This document shows, one piece after another, positions 22,141 through 30,733 of a DNA stretch of 33,547 nt. The DNA is from a virus: IMG/VR virus record IMGVR_UViG_3300022918_000026, positions 1 to 33,547 of that record. One strand, 5' to 3'. The notes beneath the pieces were generated by a model. That model was not told where the DNA came from, ran no database searches, and saw only the letters and a program-made list of their open reading frames with translations. Numbering within the stretch: the stretch's first letter is position 1; each line of letters starts with the position of its first letter. The position numbers and the translations under genes are program-made.

Positions 22141-22835
22141 TGGCGGTGGTTCGCGTCATCGTCAACACCGCCTTGCGAAAGCTCGGTCGGTTGGGGGCTG
22201 GGCGCGAACCACGTCTTGCTGACGCGCAGGACACGCTTGAGGCGTTGCGCGGCATGTATTCCAGCTGGATAGCATCCGGCGCCCTGGGCCGCATGTATGA
22301 CGTGGTGCCGACTGGCACGACGTTCGTGGCCAGCGGCAGCCAGCGCATTTTTAGAGAAAGCGAGGCAACGCTTTCGGTGTTGCTTCCCGAGTTGGTCAGC
22401 GAAGGCTGGATCAGCGATTACGGCGACGAAAACCGACGCCTTGCCAATTACACCGGGGTCGTTGTCACCCTTAACACCATCGGCGGTGTGACCACTTTTA
22501 CCGTCGAACCTGCACAGCCGATTGGTTACGCGACCACGCCGCGCGATGGCGCAGCGGTGGTAATCAGCGACCAGATCGGCGGGCAAACGCAATCATGGAT
22601 TTATGACGGCACCACTAAACATTGGGAGTCGATCGACGGGCTGACGCTGGATAGCGATGCGCCGCGATCGACCGCGGATCCTTCAGGGCTTTCGTCCGCG
22701 CTTGCGGTCGAGGTGGCCGATCTGTTCGGCATCGATGTTAGTCCTTTCACGTTCCGAGCTGCAACACGGTTTCAGGCGTCGCTGATTTCCCGTTTCGGCA
22801 TGCGGCGTGAGCAAGTTTCAGGGAACTATATGTAA
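22140..22835 (+). CDS. P22 gp4-like head-to-tail connector
   Basis: A 231-residue protein that starts with the helical pattern of P22 gp4 homologues (VNTALRKLGRLGAGREPRLA, then DTLEALRGMYSSWIASG), the first tail-machine ring on the portal. The middle is beta-rich and the C terminus is again helical (FRAATRFQASLISRFGMRRE). In P22 the protein also has a proposed peptidoglycan-cleaving activity; no active site can be named here. Position after the capsid block and before the DNA-stabilisation protein supports the call. Confidence 0.8.
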   Translation: MAVVRVIVNTALRKLGRLGAGREPRLADAQDTLEALRGMYSSWIASGALGRMYDVVPTGTTFVASGSQRIFRESEATLSVLLPELVSEGWISDYGDENRRLANYTGVVVTLNTIGGVTTFTVEPAQPIGYATTPRDGAAVVISDQIGGQTQSWIYDGTTKHWESIDGLTLDSDAPRSTADPSGLSSALAVEVADLFGIDVSPFTFRAATRFQASLISRFGMRREQVSGNYM

Positions 22836-23557
22836 TGGCACAGGGCGCGAACACCAACGGCCAGTCGCAGCCGGTCTATCTGACGAATGCTGATGGTAGC
22901 CCAGGCGGCGGCTCTGCTGGGCCCCAGCCGGCCACCGGCTCAACGTCTGTCACGCCCGCCAGTGATGGCGCTGCGTTTCCTGTCGTCGGCAATGTGGCCA
23001 GTGGTACGGCCGATTCTGGCGCTCCGGTAAAAATCGGTGGACGGGCGATGGCTACTGCGCCAGCTGCTCTGACCAATGGTCAGCGCGCCGATGCTTGGTA
23101 CAATCTCAACGGCGCGCAAGCCAATTTCTTGACGGATGCTGCAGGTGCGCTGGTTACCATCTTGGCACCCAACAGTGACGCGAGAGCAATCGCAAACACG
23201 CTGCCAGTTCTCAATTTCAATCATCATTTCAATGGCGCGACATGGGACCGCGCCCGGGGCGACATTACCGGGGCGTGGACACATTCGCCGCCAGCAACTG
23301 TTTCCACCGCTCTTAGCGGCACGATCGCGACATCCGGTGGTACCGCTGCTATCGCCATGACCAATACGACCCGCACCGAAGTCATCAATTCTTCGACCGG
23401 CACGCTGTGGGCTTCGTGGGGAACGCCCGCGGTGAACGGCGCGGGTAGTTTCCAGATCCTCACCGGCGGGTCTTATTCGGCGGATCGCGTGGCGGGCACG
23501 CTGACATTGCTTTCCACCGCTGCGGCTCAGCCCTACACCGTGAATCGGTTCAGCTAA
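22835..23557 (+). CDS. Structural, fibre-like protein
   Basis: A 240-residue low-complexity protein rich in alanine, glycine, threonine and serine. It begins with a QPVYLTNADGSPGGG segment and has a later ADAWYNLNGAQANFL region and FNHHFNGATWDRARGD. The composition resembles phage structural adhesin or head-fibre proteins. It is coupled by TAATG at both ends inside the tail-assembly block. No receptor-binding domain can be identified. Confidence 0.6.
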   Translation: MAQGANTNGQSQPVYLTNADGSPGGGSAGPQPATGSTSVTPASDGAAFPVVGNVASGTADSGAPVKIGGRAMATAPAALTNGQRADAWYNLNGAQANFLTDAAGALVTILAPNSDARAIANTLPVLNFNHHFNGATWDRARGDITGAWTHSPPATVSTALSGTIATSGGTAAIAMTNTTRTEVINSSTGTLWASWGTPAVNGAGSFQILTGGSYSADRVAGTLTLLSTAAAQPYTVNRFS

Positions 23558-24000
23558 TGGCCGATGGCTTGAACAATCCGGGCGTGACCAGCGATTACGT
23601 CGATAGCGTGATGCCGAAGCCTGCCGTGGCGCAGCCCCCCGGGGTCGCTGACAATGGCGCACGCGGTAGCGACGGCCGCTATGCTTTGGGCGATCACACT
23701 CACGCCAGCAAAGCGCGCAAGCAGATCATCACGATGGGCAGTGCTGCCACCACGTACGCGTGGACCTATCCCACGCCATTCGCATCGGGCGTAGTGCCGA
23801 TCATCAATGGTATCGTGCAAGTGCCAGGCGGCAACACAGACTTGTTCAACGTGCAGGTCGTGGGCGCGCCGACGAACACCGGGTGCGTATTTCAGATCAA
23901 CCGCGTGTCTTCGGGGTTGCTGTCGCTGCTTACCGGGGCGTTGTCTATCAACCCGACGCCGATCGCCGCCACGCTGCACATGCTGGCGCTTGAGCCTTAA
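23557..24000 (+). CDS. Fibre-type protein with DHTHASK motif
   Basis: A 147-residue protein carrying RYALGDHTHASKARKQ, a motif common in phage tail or head fibres, followed by a beta-sandwich-like end (YAWTYPTPFASGVVPIINGI, GCVFQINRVSSG). The same order of motif and beta domain occurs in many fibre tips as I remember them. It may be a short fibre on the head or tail hub. It is coupled by TAATG to both neighbours. Confidence 0.65.
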   Translation: MADGLNNPGVTSDYVDSVMPKPAVAQPPGVADNGARGSDGRYALGDHTHASKARKQIITMGSAATTYAWTYPTPFASGVVPIINGIVQVPGGNTDLFNVQVVGAPTNTGCVFQINRVSSGLLSLLTGALSINPTPIAATLHMLALEP

Positions 24001-25322
24001 TGCCCGCCGTCCCGTTAGGTGTCGGCGCGCATAAGCGTGCGGCGGGCTTTACGCCCGAAGTGCGCATGGTGAACATGTACATCGAGCCGGACAAAAGCGG
24101 CCTTTCGCCCGATAACATCCTGCGCATCCAGCGCCCTGGCCTTGCCTTGCTGACGACGCTGGCCAACCCCATTCGCGGCATTGATTATCGGATTGCCGCC
24201 AATCAGCAAATGATCGTTGCTGGCTCGAGTTTGTACGTCAACGGCGTGTCGGTCGGCACGATCTCGGGGGGCGACATTGCGCCGATGGTCGGCACGACGT
24301 TCGCTTATGCGCTGGTCGGCGGTGGCTATGCGTATCTGTACGATACGGCGCTGACCACGCTGGAGATACCTGAAAGCCGGGTTGCGGTCGATGTCGACCA
24401 GCTCAACCAGTACGTTTTGATTCTATGTTCGGATGGTACATTCTACTGGCTGGTACCGGGTGAAATGGTGCTGGACCCGCTCAACTTCGCGACTGCGGAA
24501 AGCCTGCCGGACAAGGGCTTAGCGATCCGGCGTGTTGGTGATGAATTCTGGATATTCGGCACCGATACCGTGGAAATCTGGCAGGCAACGGGTGATCTCG
24601 ATGCGCCTTTCCAGCGCGTCGCGGGCCGTCAATATGAGCGCGGCTGCATGGCGCGGGATACTGTGCGCCGGTTCGACAATTCCGTCATGTGGGTGTCTGA
24701 CGATGGACAGGTATGCCGCGGCGGCGCTGTGGCGCAGGTCGTCAGCGACAACGGCATTGCCGAGCGCATCCGCAACCGTACGGGGCTACCGAGTGCGTGG
24801 GTGTTCACGATCGACGGACACGAATTTTACGCGCTGCGTATACCGGGGCAAGGCACGTTTGCCTATGACGCATTGACCGGTGAATGGTCTGAGTTCGCGA
24901 CGCTCGGCCGCACCGAATGGGCAGCGTACGTGGGTAACCAGTTTCAAGGCACGATTACCTGCGGCGATAGCGACACGGGGCAGGTATGGACCGTTGATGC
25001 TGAGTCGGGTTCCGATGCTGGCCTGGGCATGCAGAAGATCGTGACGGGCACCTACGGTTTCCTAGGCAAAGGCCCGCGTAATGACAGCCTGAGCGTTGGC
25101 GTGGGTTCGTCTGCCAATACCGTGATGCGGATCCGGTGGAAGGATGGGCAGGACGACTACCCGGAATATTACGAGGAACTGGACACCCGCGCGCCGCTGG
25201 ATGTGGTGAGCCTGTACCGCCTCGGCCAGCCCGATCAGCCGTATCGCACGGTCGAGATAAGCCATTTGGGAACTGAGCGCATCCGCATTGCGGGATGTGT
25301 GGCCAATCAATCATGGCAATAG
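24000..25322 (+). CDS. P22 gp10-like packaged-DNA stabilisation (tail hub) protein
   Basis: A 440-residue, beta-propeller-like protein. It begins with the gp10-family opening (MVNMYIEPDK, ILRIQRPGL) and has the typical blade segments RRVGDEFWIFGTDTVEIWQ, FDNSVMWVSDDGQVCRGG and FAYDALTGEWSEFATLGR. In P22 gp10 forms a ring below gp4 that holds DNA in the head and anchors tailspikes and needle. Length (472 in P22) and gene order fit. It ends overlapping the next ATG. Confidence 0.88.
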   Translation: MPAVPLGVGAHKRAAGFTPEVRMVNMYIEPDKSGLSPDNILRIQRPGLALLTTLANPIRGIDYRIAANQQMIVAGSSLYVNGVSVGTISGGDIAPMVGTTFAYALVGGGYAYLYDTALTTLEIPESRVAVDVDQLNQYVLILCSDGTFYWLVPGEMVLDPLNFATAESLPDKGLAIRRVGDEFWIFGTDTVEIWQATGDLDAPFQRVAGRQYERGCMARDTVRRFDNSVMWVSDDGQVCRGGAVAQVVSDNGIAERIRNRTGLPSAWVFTIDGHEFYALRIPGQGTFAYDALTGEWSEFATLGRTEWAAYVGNQFQGTITCGDSDTGQVWTVDAESGSDAGLGMQKIVTGTYGFLGKGPRNDSLSVGVGSSANTVMRIRWKDGQDDYPEYYEELDTRAPLDVVSLYRLGQPDQPYRTVEISHLGTERIRIAGCVANQSWQ

Positions 25323-25927
25323 CCCCGGTACGCATACCGACGCTATCCCAGGCGCAACCGATCGTGGACAAGGATGGCCGTGCGACCGTTGAATTCCTGC
25401 GCACGATCAACAGCACCCTGCAGAGCATCGCCTACGCGCTGAATCAGGTCATCGCGTTGCCGGAAATTCAGGCCGCTTTGATCGCACTGGATGCGGCTAC
25501 AGCGGCGGCACAAGCTGCAGCAGACAACGCCAATAGCGCGGCCACGGTCGTGGCTGACCAGTCCAACCTTGCCAATTCGTATGTCGATGGCCTGACGCTC
25601 GGCGCGACGGATGCCGGCACTAACGCGACGATCACCGTTTCCGCGCACAGCCGGGTATATGGCGACGGCACCACGGTAGCGGTTGCTGGCGGCTCCATCA
25701 CGGCGCTGGCCTATTCCACGCTGTATTACATCACCTACGAGGACCCGACACGCGCGGGTGGCACGGTAACGTACATGACCACCACCAACGCTGCGGTCGC
25801 CGCTCAGACCGGCAACACGCACGTCGTGGGCAGCATCATGACGCCTGCTGCTGCCGCACCGCCTCAGGTCGGTAGCCCCGTGTTGCCTCCTGGCGCGGGG
25901 GCTATCAACCGCGAAAGCACGCTATGA
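25313..25927 (+). CDS. Coiled-coil structural protein in the tail-needle position
   Basis: From ATG 25313 the product is 204 residues (an earlier in-frame ATG lies inside the gp10-like gene). The N-terminal part has a DKDGRATVEFLRTINSTLQ segment, then a long alanine-rich coiled coil (about 50-85), then a beta-strand C terminus (GSITALAYSTLYYITYEDP and a VVGSIMTP strand). In P22 the gene after gp10 encodes the trimeric tail needle gp26; the coiled coil and place are consistent, but a fibre or hub protein is as likely. Confidence 0.6.
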   Translation: MAIAPVRIPTLSQAQPIVDKDGRATVEFLRTINSTLQSIAYALNQVIALPEIQAALIALDAATAAAQAAADNANSAATVVADQSNLANSYVDGLTLGATDAGTNATITVSAHSRVYGDGTTVAVAGGSITALAYSTLYYITYEDPTRAGGTVTYMTTTNAAVAAQTGNTHVVGSIMTPAAAAPPQVGSPVLPPGAGAINRESTL

Positions 25928-26361
25928 TACGCCGGGTGACGACGGATGAAGAATCGCTAGAGGTCGATGCCATCGCCAATGACCCGATCGTCAAGCAGAC
26001 ATCGATGTTGGGCTACAAGCATTACACGCATGATCTCTATTTCGAAGACGTGGTGGCCGACGCCAAGAACCATGTTCTGATCGAAGATGGCTTTTGCGCG
26101 ATATTCGCCTGGACATCGCCGGGCGTTTACGAATGCCATATCATGGCGATGAAGCAGTCTCGTGGCGCATCCATGTTCGATGCTGGCAAGCGCATGCTGG
26201 CGTACATGAAAGAGCAGGGTGCGCGGCAGGTATGGGGACAGCCGAGTATATACAATCGGGGCGCTATTTGTTACATCAGGCGCATGGGTTTGAAGCTATA
26301 CGGTTCCGGGACGCATCCCATGCTCGGTGACGTGCAGTATTTCGTGACGGAGGTGCTTTGA
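25924..26361 (+). CDS. GNAT-like protein in the P22 gp14 position
   Basis: A 145-residue alpha/beta protein: an early helix (EESLEVDAIANDPIVKQTS), a strand with VLIEDGFCAIFAW, YECHIMAMKQSRGASM, a long helix (FDAGKRMLAYMKEQGARQVW) and a final strand pair. The helix-strand order is like an acetyltransferase (GNAT) fold of the type found in phage gp14/DUF2824 proteins, which aid ejection-protein assembly in P22. No acetyl-CoA loop can be pointed to, so enzymatic activity is uncertain. Confidence 0.65.
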   Translation: MIRRVTTDEESLEVDAIANDPIVKQTSMLGYKHYTHDLYFEDVVADAKNHVLIEDGFCAIFAWTSPGVYECHIMAMKQSRGASMFDAGKRMLAYMKEQGARQVWGQPSIYNRGAICYIRRMGLKLYGSGTHPMLGDVQYFVTEVL

Positions 26362-26362
26362 T

Positions 26363-27061
26363 ATGCCGCCTGTAATCATTGGTGCGGGCATCGCGGCGGC
26401 GGGTTCGATTGCCGGGTCTGCGATTTCCTCGTCTGCCAACAAGAAGGCGAGCAAGGCTCAGCAGGCGGCTGCTAATGCGCAGATCGAAGAATCGCGCCGC
26501 AATCAAGCCTATATTACGGGCCTGGAGCAGCCGGCTATCGATCGCGGCAATCTGGCTGGGGCGGCTTACAGTAATTTCCTTGGGTTGGGTGGTGCTGGAT
26601 CGCAGCAGCAGGCGCTCGATACGTTCCGCGGCGCAACCGGCTATCAGGACATCCTGAAAACGGGTTTGGGGGCTGTTAACAGCAACGCCTATGCTCGCGG
26701 TCTGGGGGCTTCGGGCGCGACGCTGAAGGCGCTGCAGGCGCGCGGCTCGGCTATCGCCGACCAGTCGGCGCAATCGTATCTCGGCAATCTAAACACACTC
26801 AACCAGACCGGGCAGCAGGCGGTAGGGACGATTGCGGGGGTTGCGCAGAATACGACCAACAACATCAATGGCGCGACGCAGAACGCCGCGAACGGTGCGA
26901 GCAACGCTGCTCTGGCGAATGGTGCCAACTGGACGCAGGCGCTGCAGAATATCGCCAATATCGGCGGCTCGACGCTCGGCTCCAGCTACGGCACCAGCGC
27001 GTATGCGAAGCCGCCCAACAACGGCATGTACGGTGTCAACGGCTCGGACGGTATTTACTGA
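26363..27061 (+). CDS. DNA ejection protein, gp7-like
   Basis: A 232-residue protein with a hydrophobic glycine/alanine N terminus (IIGAGIAAAGSIAGSAISSS), then a helical QAYITGLEQPAIDRGNLAG region, YQDILKTGLGAVNSNAYARG and ASGATLKALQARGSAIADQS, typical of the small ejection proteins of P22-like phages. These are packaged in the head and injected to build a conduit through the envelope. It overlaps the next gene (stop at 27061). The C terminus is asparagine/glycine-rich. Confidence 0.85.
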   Translation: MPPVIIGAGIAAAGSIAGSAISSSANKKASKAQQAAANAQIEESRRNQAYITGLEQPAIDRGNLAGAAYSNFLGLGGAGSQQQALDTFRGATGYQDILKTGLGAVNSNAYARGLGASGATLKALQARGSAIADQSAQSYLGNLNTLNQTGQQAVGTIAGVAQNTTNNINGATQNAANGASNAALANGANWTQALQNIANIGGSTLGSSYGTSAYAKPPNNGMYGVNGSDGIY

Positions 27062-27696
27062 TGGCCGAAGTGAACTGGAACTTGGCCGGTCCCGGCTTCG
27101 ATGCGTTGCAGGTGCTGCAGGCCGCGGGGCAGACGTACCCGCAACGCCAGCAGCGAGAGCAGGTGCAATACGCGCGCCAGCAGGATCAGCAGCAGAACGA
27201 CCAGCGCCAGGCGCAGATCGATCGCGCGTATCTCGACAAGATGGACGAACGGCAGCGCGCAGAGGCAAAGTCGCAGATCGAACAGTTCGGGCAATTCGCC
27301 TTGCTAGCCGATACGCCGGAAAAGTGGGATGCGACCGTCCAACAATATGTGCAGATGGGCCATCCTGAAGCCGCGCAATATGTCGGCAAGTTTTCGCCGC
27401 AGTTGCGACAGGCTTTCATTGCGCAGGCCGGGGAAGCAAAGGCTTATCTCGACCAGCAGAAGGTTGACTACAAAGTTATCCCTGAGGGCGGCTATCTGCA
27501 GGGGTTTAATCAACAGGGTCAGCCTTTGGGAGACGTGGCCACACAGCCTCGCCAGGCGCCAGTGCAAGGCGGTGCGGACTTGGAGGCACAGGCACAGGCA
27601 GCAATCGCGGCGGGCGCTGATCCCGTCAAGGTGCGTGCCCGTATGCAGCAGATGCAGGGAGGTGCGGGGTCGCAAGCCCCGCGTTCGTTTCCCTGA
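27061..27696 (+). CDS. DNA ejection protein, gp20 position
   Basis: A 211-residue glutamine-rich, helical protein: [20 protein letters not shown] is a probable coiled coil, followed by [20 protein letters not shown] and a long helix ending in a [20 protein letters not shown] region. This matches the second ejection protein of P22-like phages in place and composition. The frame ends TTT-CCC-TGA-C; a +1 slip there would extend it into the M15-type peptidase frame to 296 residues. Confidence 0.78.
   Translation: MAEVNWNLAGPGFDALQVLQAAGQTYPQRQQREQVQYARQQDQQQNDQRQAQIDRAYLDKMDERQRAEAKSQIEQFGQFALLADTPEKWDATVQQYVQMGHPEAAQYVGKFSPQLRQAFIAQAGEAKAYLDQQKVDYKVIPEGGYLQGFNQQGQPLGDVATQPRQAPVQGGADLEAQAQAAIAAGADPVKVRARMQQMQGGAGSQAPRSFP
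27664..27696 (+). other. Candidate +1 frameshift site (CCC-TGA shifty stop with upstream hairpin)
   Basis: The last sense codon and stop of the gp20-position gene are CCC TGA (27691-27696) followed by C. Sliding one base forward gives CCT GAC, entering the open frame of the next gene without a break. TGAC is a poor termination context. A 6-bp all-GC hairpin (GCGGGG 27664-27669 / CCCCGC 27677-27682) ends eight bases upstream. The downstream ATG at 27701 has no ribosome binding site. Confidence 0.5.
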
Positions 27697-27700
27697 CCCT

Positions 27701-27952
27701 ATGCGCGCACCCGGCACAATGACGAGCGGCCGGCGCACCGTCGAAGGAAACCGTGCTGTCGGGGGTGTCGCCACCAGCCATCATCTAACCGGCGATGGCG
27801 TCGATTATACTGGCACGTCGATCCAGCAACTGCGCAACTATTTCGGTGCAGGGGCGCGGTTCCTTGACGAGGGCGATCATATTCACACGACCTTGCCCGG
27901 CTATGGCAAGGTGCCTTATTTTGGCAAGCGCGGCACTCAGGGGCGTAGGTAA
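27701..27952 (+). CDS. M15-type peptidoglycan peptidase domain
   Basis: An 83-residue frame with [17 protein letters not shown], then [11 protein letters not shown] and [11 protein letters not shown]. This is the pattern of M15A-type D,D-peptidases, with zinc ligands at about H28, D35 and H62. Such domains cut peptidoglycan cross-links and occur in phages as ejection-protein domains or endolysins. Independent start at 27701 (or ATG 27719) lacks a ribosome binding site; a +1 frameshift from the upstream gene would fuse it to the gp20-position protein. It overlaps the gp16-position gene as TAATG. A virion-borne wall-cutting role fits its neighbours. Confidence 0.75.
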   Translation: MRAPGTMTSGRRTVEGNRAVGGVATSHHLTGDGVDYTGTSIQQLRNYFGAGARFLDEGDHIHTTLPGYGKVPYFGKRGTQGRR

Positions 27953-30666
27953 TGGCACTGCAGGACAACCCATTCGCGGATCTCATTCCGCAGGCGCCGC
28001 GGCAGCAGCCAGTGGCACCGGCACGGATTTACGGTGCGCCCAAGCGTATCGATCCTGCCGAGCAGCAGCGCCTTGACCTTGCCATGCGCGCCGCACAGCG
28101 TGGCGACAACTCGGACTTGCGCGCTGCGGCCGCGGCTGATCGAGCGGCAGCGGCGGCAGAACGTCAGGCATTGCTGGACGGACAGAAGCTAACGCAGGAA
28201 AAGAAGCTCAACGAGACAGAAGCAAAGACCACGGCGTTCTATAACCGTGCGTTGGGGGCCGACCGTGATTTCGAGGCAACAAATTCTGCCACCAACCCGC
28301 GCGGCGTATTTGCGCAAGGTGTGGTCGATATCCTGCCGACTGGCATCACCAATTCATTCACCAGCCCCGATCGCCAGAAAGCGGAGCAGGCCAAGCGCGA
28401 CTTTATTGCTGCCAGCTTGCGCTATGAATCTGGCGCAGCGATTTCGCCGGCTGAATTCGAAAAGCAGGATTCGACATTCTTTCCGCAGCCCGGCGATAGC
28501 CCGGAGGTTATCAAGCAGAAGGAAGGCGCACGCCAGCGTGTCATCGAGAGTTTCCAGATCGGCGCTGGCACAGGGGCGGCTCGCGTCAACGCCATTCGCG
28601 GCCCCGAAGGCTCGGTGCAATTCAACGATGAGCGCCCCAACACTTCGGCCAACAGCTACCGTCTGAAGCCTGGGCAAGAGGCGCAGATTGCGGCCTTGGC
28701 GCAGTCCGGTGCCAGCGCCACTACCATTGCTGCGCTTGTGAAGGACTTCGGCGGCAATGCGTCACCGGAAAGTCTGAAGGCGCTGCAGGACTTTTACGCC
28801 AAGCCCGAGAACCGTGGCATCGCACCGAGCCAAGATTACAATCAGGTGGACAAGGTCCGCCCAGTGGATTTCGGTGACGGCGCACTAGGCGCAGCAGGCC
28901 GCGGGCTTACCGACACGGCCACGCTTGGATTCGCGGATGAGATCGGTGGCTTGGCTGATACGGTCACTAAGGGTGGTACGTATGCCGACAATCTGGACCG
29001 TCGCCGCGGCAACGCGCTGTATGACGAACAGAACCAGTTCGGCGCGCGGCTTACCGGGCAGATCGCAGGCGGCTTGGTGCTGCCCGGTGGTGGCGCGAGG
29101 ACTGCCGGTGAACTGGCGCGCGTGGGCGCTGCTTATGGGGGTGCATATGGGTTCGGTTCTTCTGACGGTGACATTGGGCAACGTACACTTGGTGCCGCAG
29201 GCGGTGCCGCTACCGGCGGCGCAGCAGGATACGGGTTGGGGGCACTCGGAAACTTGGCAGCCGCTCGGTTTGGTCGTGGTCCGGGCGGCGGTGGCGGCAA
29301 TGCAACTGGCCGCGAATTACTTGCAGCGGCGGGACGGCAAGGCATAGACGTTCTGCCGGCAGATGTGGGCGGGGCAATGACTCGCCGCATGACGGCTGGC
29401 GTGGTTCAGACACCGTTCGGTTCTGGCCCTATCGTGGCGGCAGCGGAGCGCGCACAGGGGCAGGCCGGTACGCGGCTTGGACAGATCGCTGCGGAAGTGG
29501 GCGCACCCGCCCGCCAAGAAGCGTTGGGCGAGGTGGGGCAGGCGGCAGCGCAAGGTTACATTGACCGCACAGGCGAGGCTGCCAGACAGGCCTACGGCAA
29601 TGCCCGAGAATTGTCCCAAGATACATTGGTGCAGGGGCGCGGCGCATTTCAAAATCTTAATGCCCAAATTCGCGAGCTGGCGCCAACATCGAACACTGAC
29701 GCGCCGCTGATTTCCGGTCTGACGCGCTTGCGTGATGATATCGCTAGCGACCGGGGCGTCACTAACCTGTCGGTCGATTCAATCCGCCGGCTGCGCACGT
29801 CCGTTCGGGCAGAAGCGCAGAGCGAGGGATTGCGCGGCACCGATTACAACCGTCGCGCCGGTCAGGTGCTGGACGCGCTGTCCAACGATATCGCGTCGCA
29901 GCTACCACCAGAAGCGGCGGCGGCCTTCCGTACTGCGGATAGGGCATATGCCGAGCGCCTAAACGTCATTGATGACGTTATGGAAAATGTGGTCGGGTCT
30001 GGTGGCGATCGATCCGCCGAAGCGGTCGCGCAACGCCTGAGCAACATGAGCAGGGGCGATAGTGCCCGCCTGCGCACTTTTTTAAACAGTGTGACACCGG
30101 AAGAATCCGGTATTGTTCGCGGTTCCCTTATTCAGGAAATGGGTCGTTCTTCATCGGGCCGGCAAAACGCCGCGGGCAGCCAATTTTCATTGCAGACGTT
30201 CCTTACAAATTGGGATAAAATGCCCAACAGAACGCGTGATTTGCTTTTTCGCGGTGAGCATCGACAGGCAATTGAAGATTTGGCCCGTGTGGCTGAGGGC
30301 GCCCGTGCGTCACGCGCGTATTCCAATACAAGCGGCACGGCGGGGGCGTCAAACTCTAGCCGGCTGGTTTCCGACGTGGGGCGTCTCGGATCATTCGCTG
30401 GCGCCACAAGCACGCTTGGTGGCTCTGTAGTATTGGAAAACCTTACGGGGCGTTTGTTAGGCTCGCAGCGCTTCGCTCAATGGCTTGCGCGTGCGCCGCG
30501 CGATCCAGCGCGTCAAGAGGCATGGGTACGTCGCTTGACCACTTTGGCCTCCCGTGAACCCCAGATCGCCAACGACATTCTGCCCATCCAACAGGCGCTA
30601 CAGTCCGCGATCTCAAAATCCGCGGCCAATGAAGCGCCCGCCGATCAGGTAGATAATCGACGGTAA
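27952..30666 (+). CDS. Large DNA ejection protein, gp16 position
   Basis: A 904-residue protein, the third and largest ejection protein by position and composition. After a proline-rich opening there is a long alanine/arginine coiled coil (about 40-95), an FGDGALGAAGRGLTDTATLG region, a glycine/alanine-rich hydrophobic middle (about 370-440, GAAYGGAYGFGSSDG and neighbours) that could span membranes, and long helices with a C-terminal disordered tail. P22 gp16 (about 609) is shorter; larger homologues are usual in other phages. It should be injected with the DNA and help cross the envelope. No muramidase motif is seen. Confidence 0.78.
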   Translation: MALQDNPFADLIPQAPRQQPVAPARIYGAPKRIDPAEQQRLDLAMRAAQRGDNSDLRAAAAADRAAAAAERQALLDGQKLTQEKKLNETEAKTTAFYNRALGADRDFEATNSATNPRGVFAQGVVDILPTGITNSFTSPDRQKAEQAKRDFIAASLRYESGAAISPAEFEKQDSTFFPQPGDSPEVIKQKEGARQRVIESFQIGAGTGAARVNAIRGPEGSVQFNDERPNTSANSYRLKPGQEAQIAALAQSGASATTIAALVKDFGGNASPESLKALQDFYAKPENRGIAPSQDYNQVDKVRPVDFGDGALGAAGRGLTDTATLGFADEIGGLADTVTKGGTYADNLDRRRGNALYDEQNQFGARLTGQIAGGLVLPGGGARTAGELARVGAAYGGAYGFGSSDGDIGQRTLGAAGGAATGGAAGYGLGALGNLAAARFGRGPGGGGGNATGRELLAAAGRQGIDVLPADVGGAMTRRMTAGVVQTPFGSGPIVAAAERAQGQAGTRLGQIAAEVGAPARQEALGEVGQAAAQGYIDRTGEAARQAYGNARELSQDTLVQGRGAFQNLNAQIRELAPTSNTDAPLISGLTRLRDDIASDRGVTNLSVDSIRRLRTSVRAEAQSEGLRGTDYNRRAGQVLDALSNDIASQLPPEAAAAFRTADRAYAERLNVIDDVMENVVGSGGDRSAEAVAQRLSNMSRGDSARLRTFLNSVTPEESGIVRGSLIQEMGRSSSGRQNAAGSQFSLQTFLTNWDKMPNRTRDLLFRGEHRQAIEDLARVAEGARASRAYSNTSGTAGASNSSRLVSDVGRLGSFAGATSTLGGSVVLENLTGRLLGSQRFAQWLARAPRDPARQEAWVRRLTTLASREPQIANDILPIQQALQSAISKSAANEAPADQVDNRR

Positions 30667-30733
30667 AAACCAGTACATGAGGAAGAGGCCCACGGCCCAT
30701 CTGAAAACACGTTTCACTTGAACGGAATACGAC

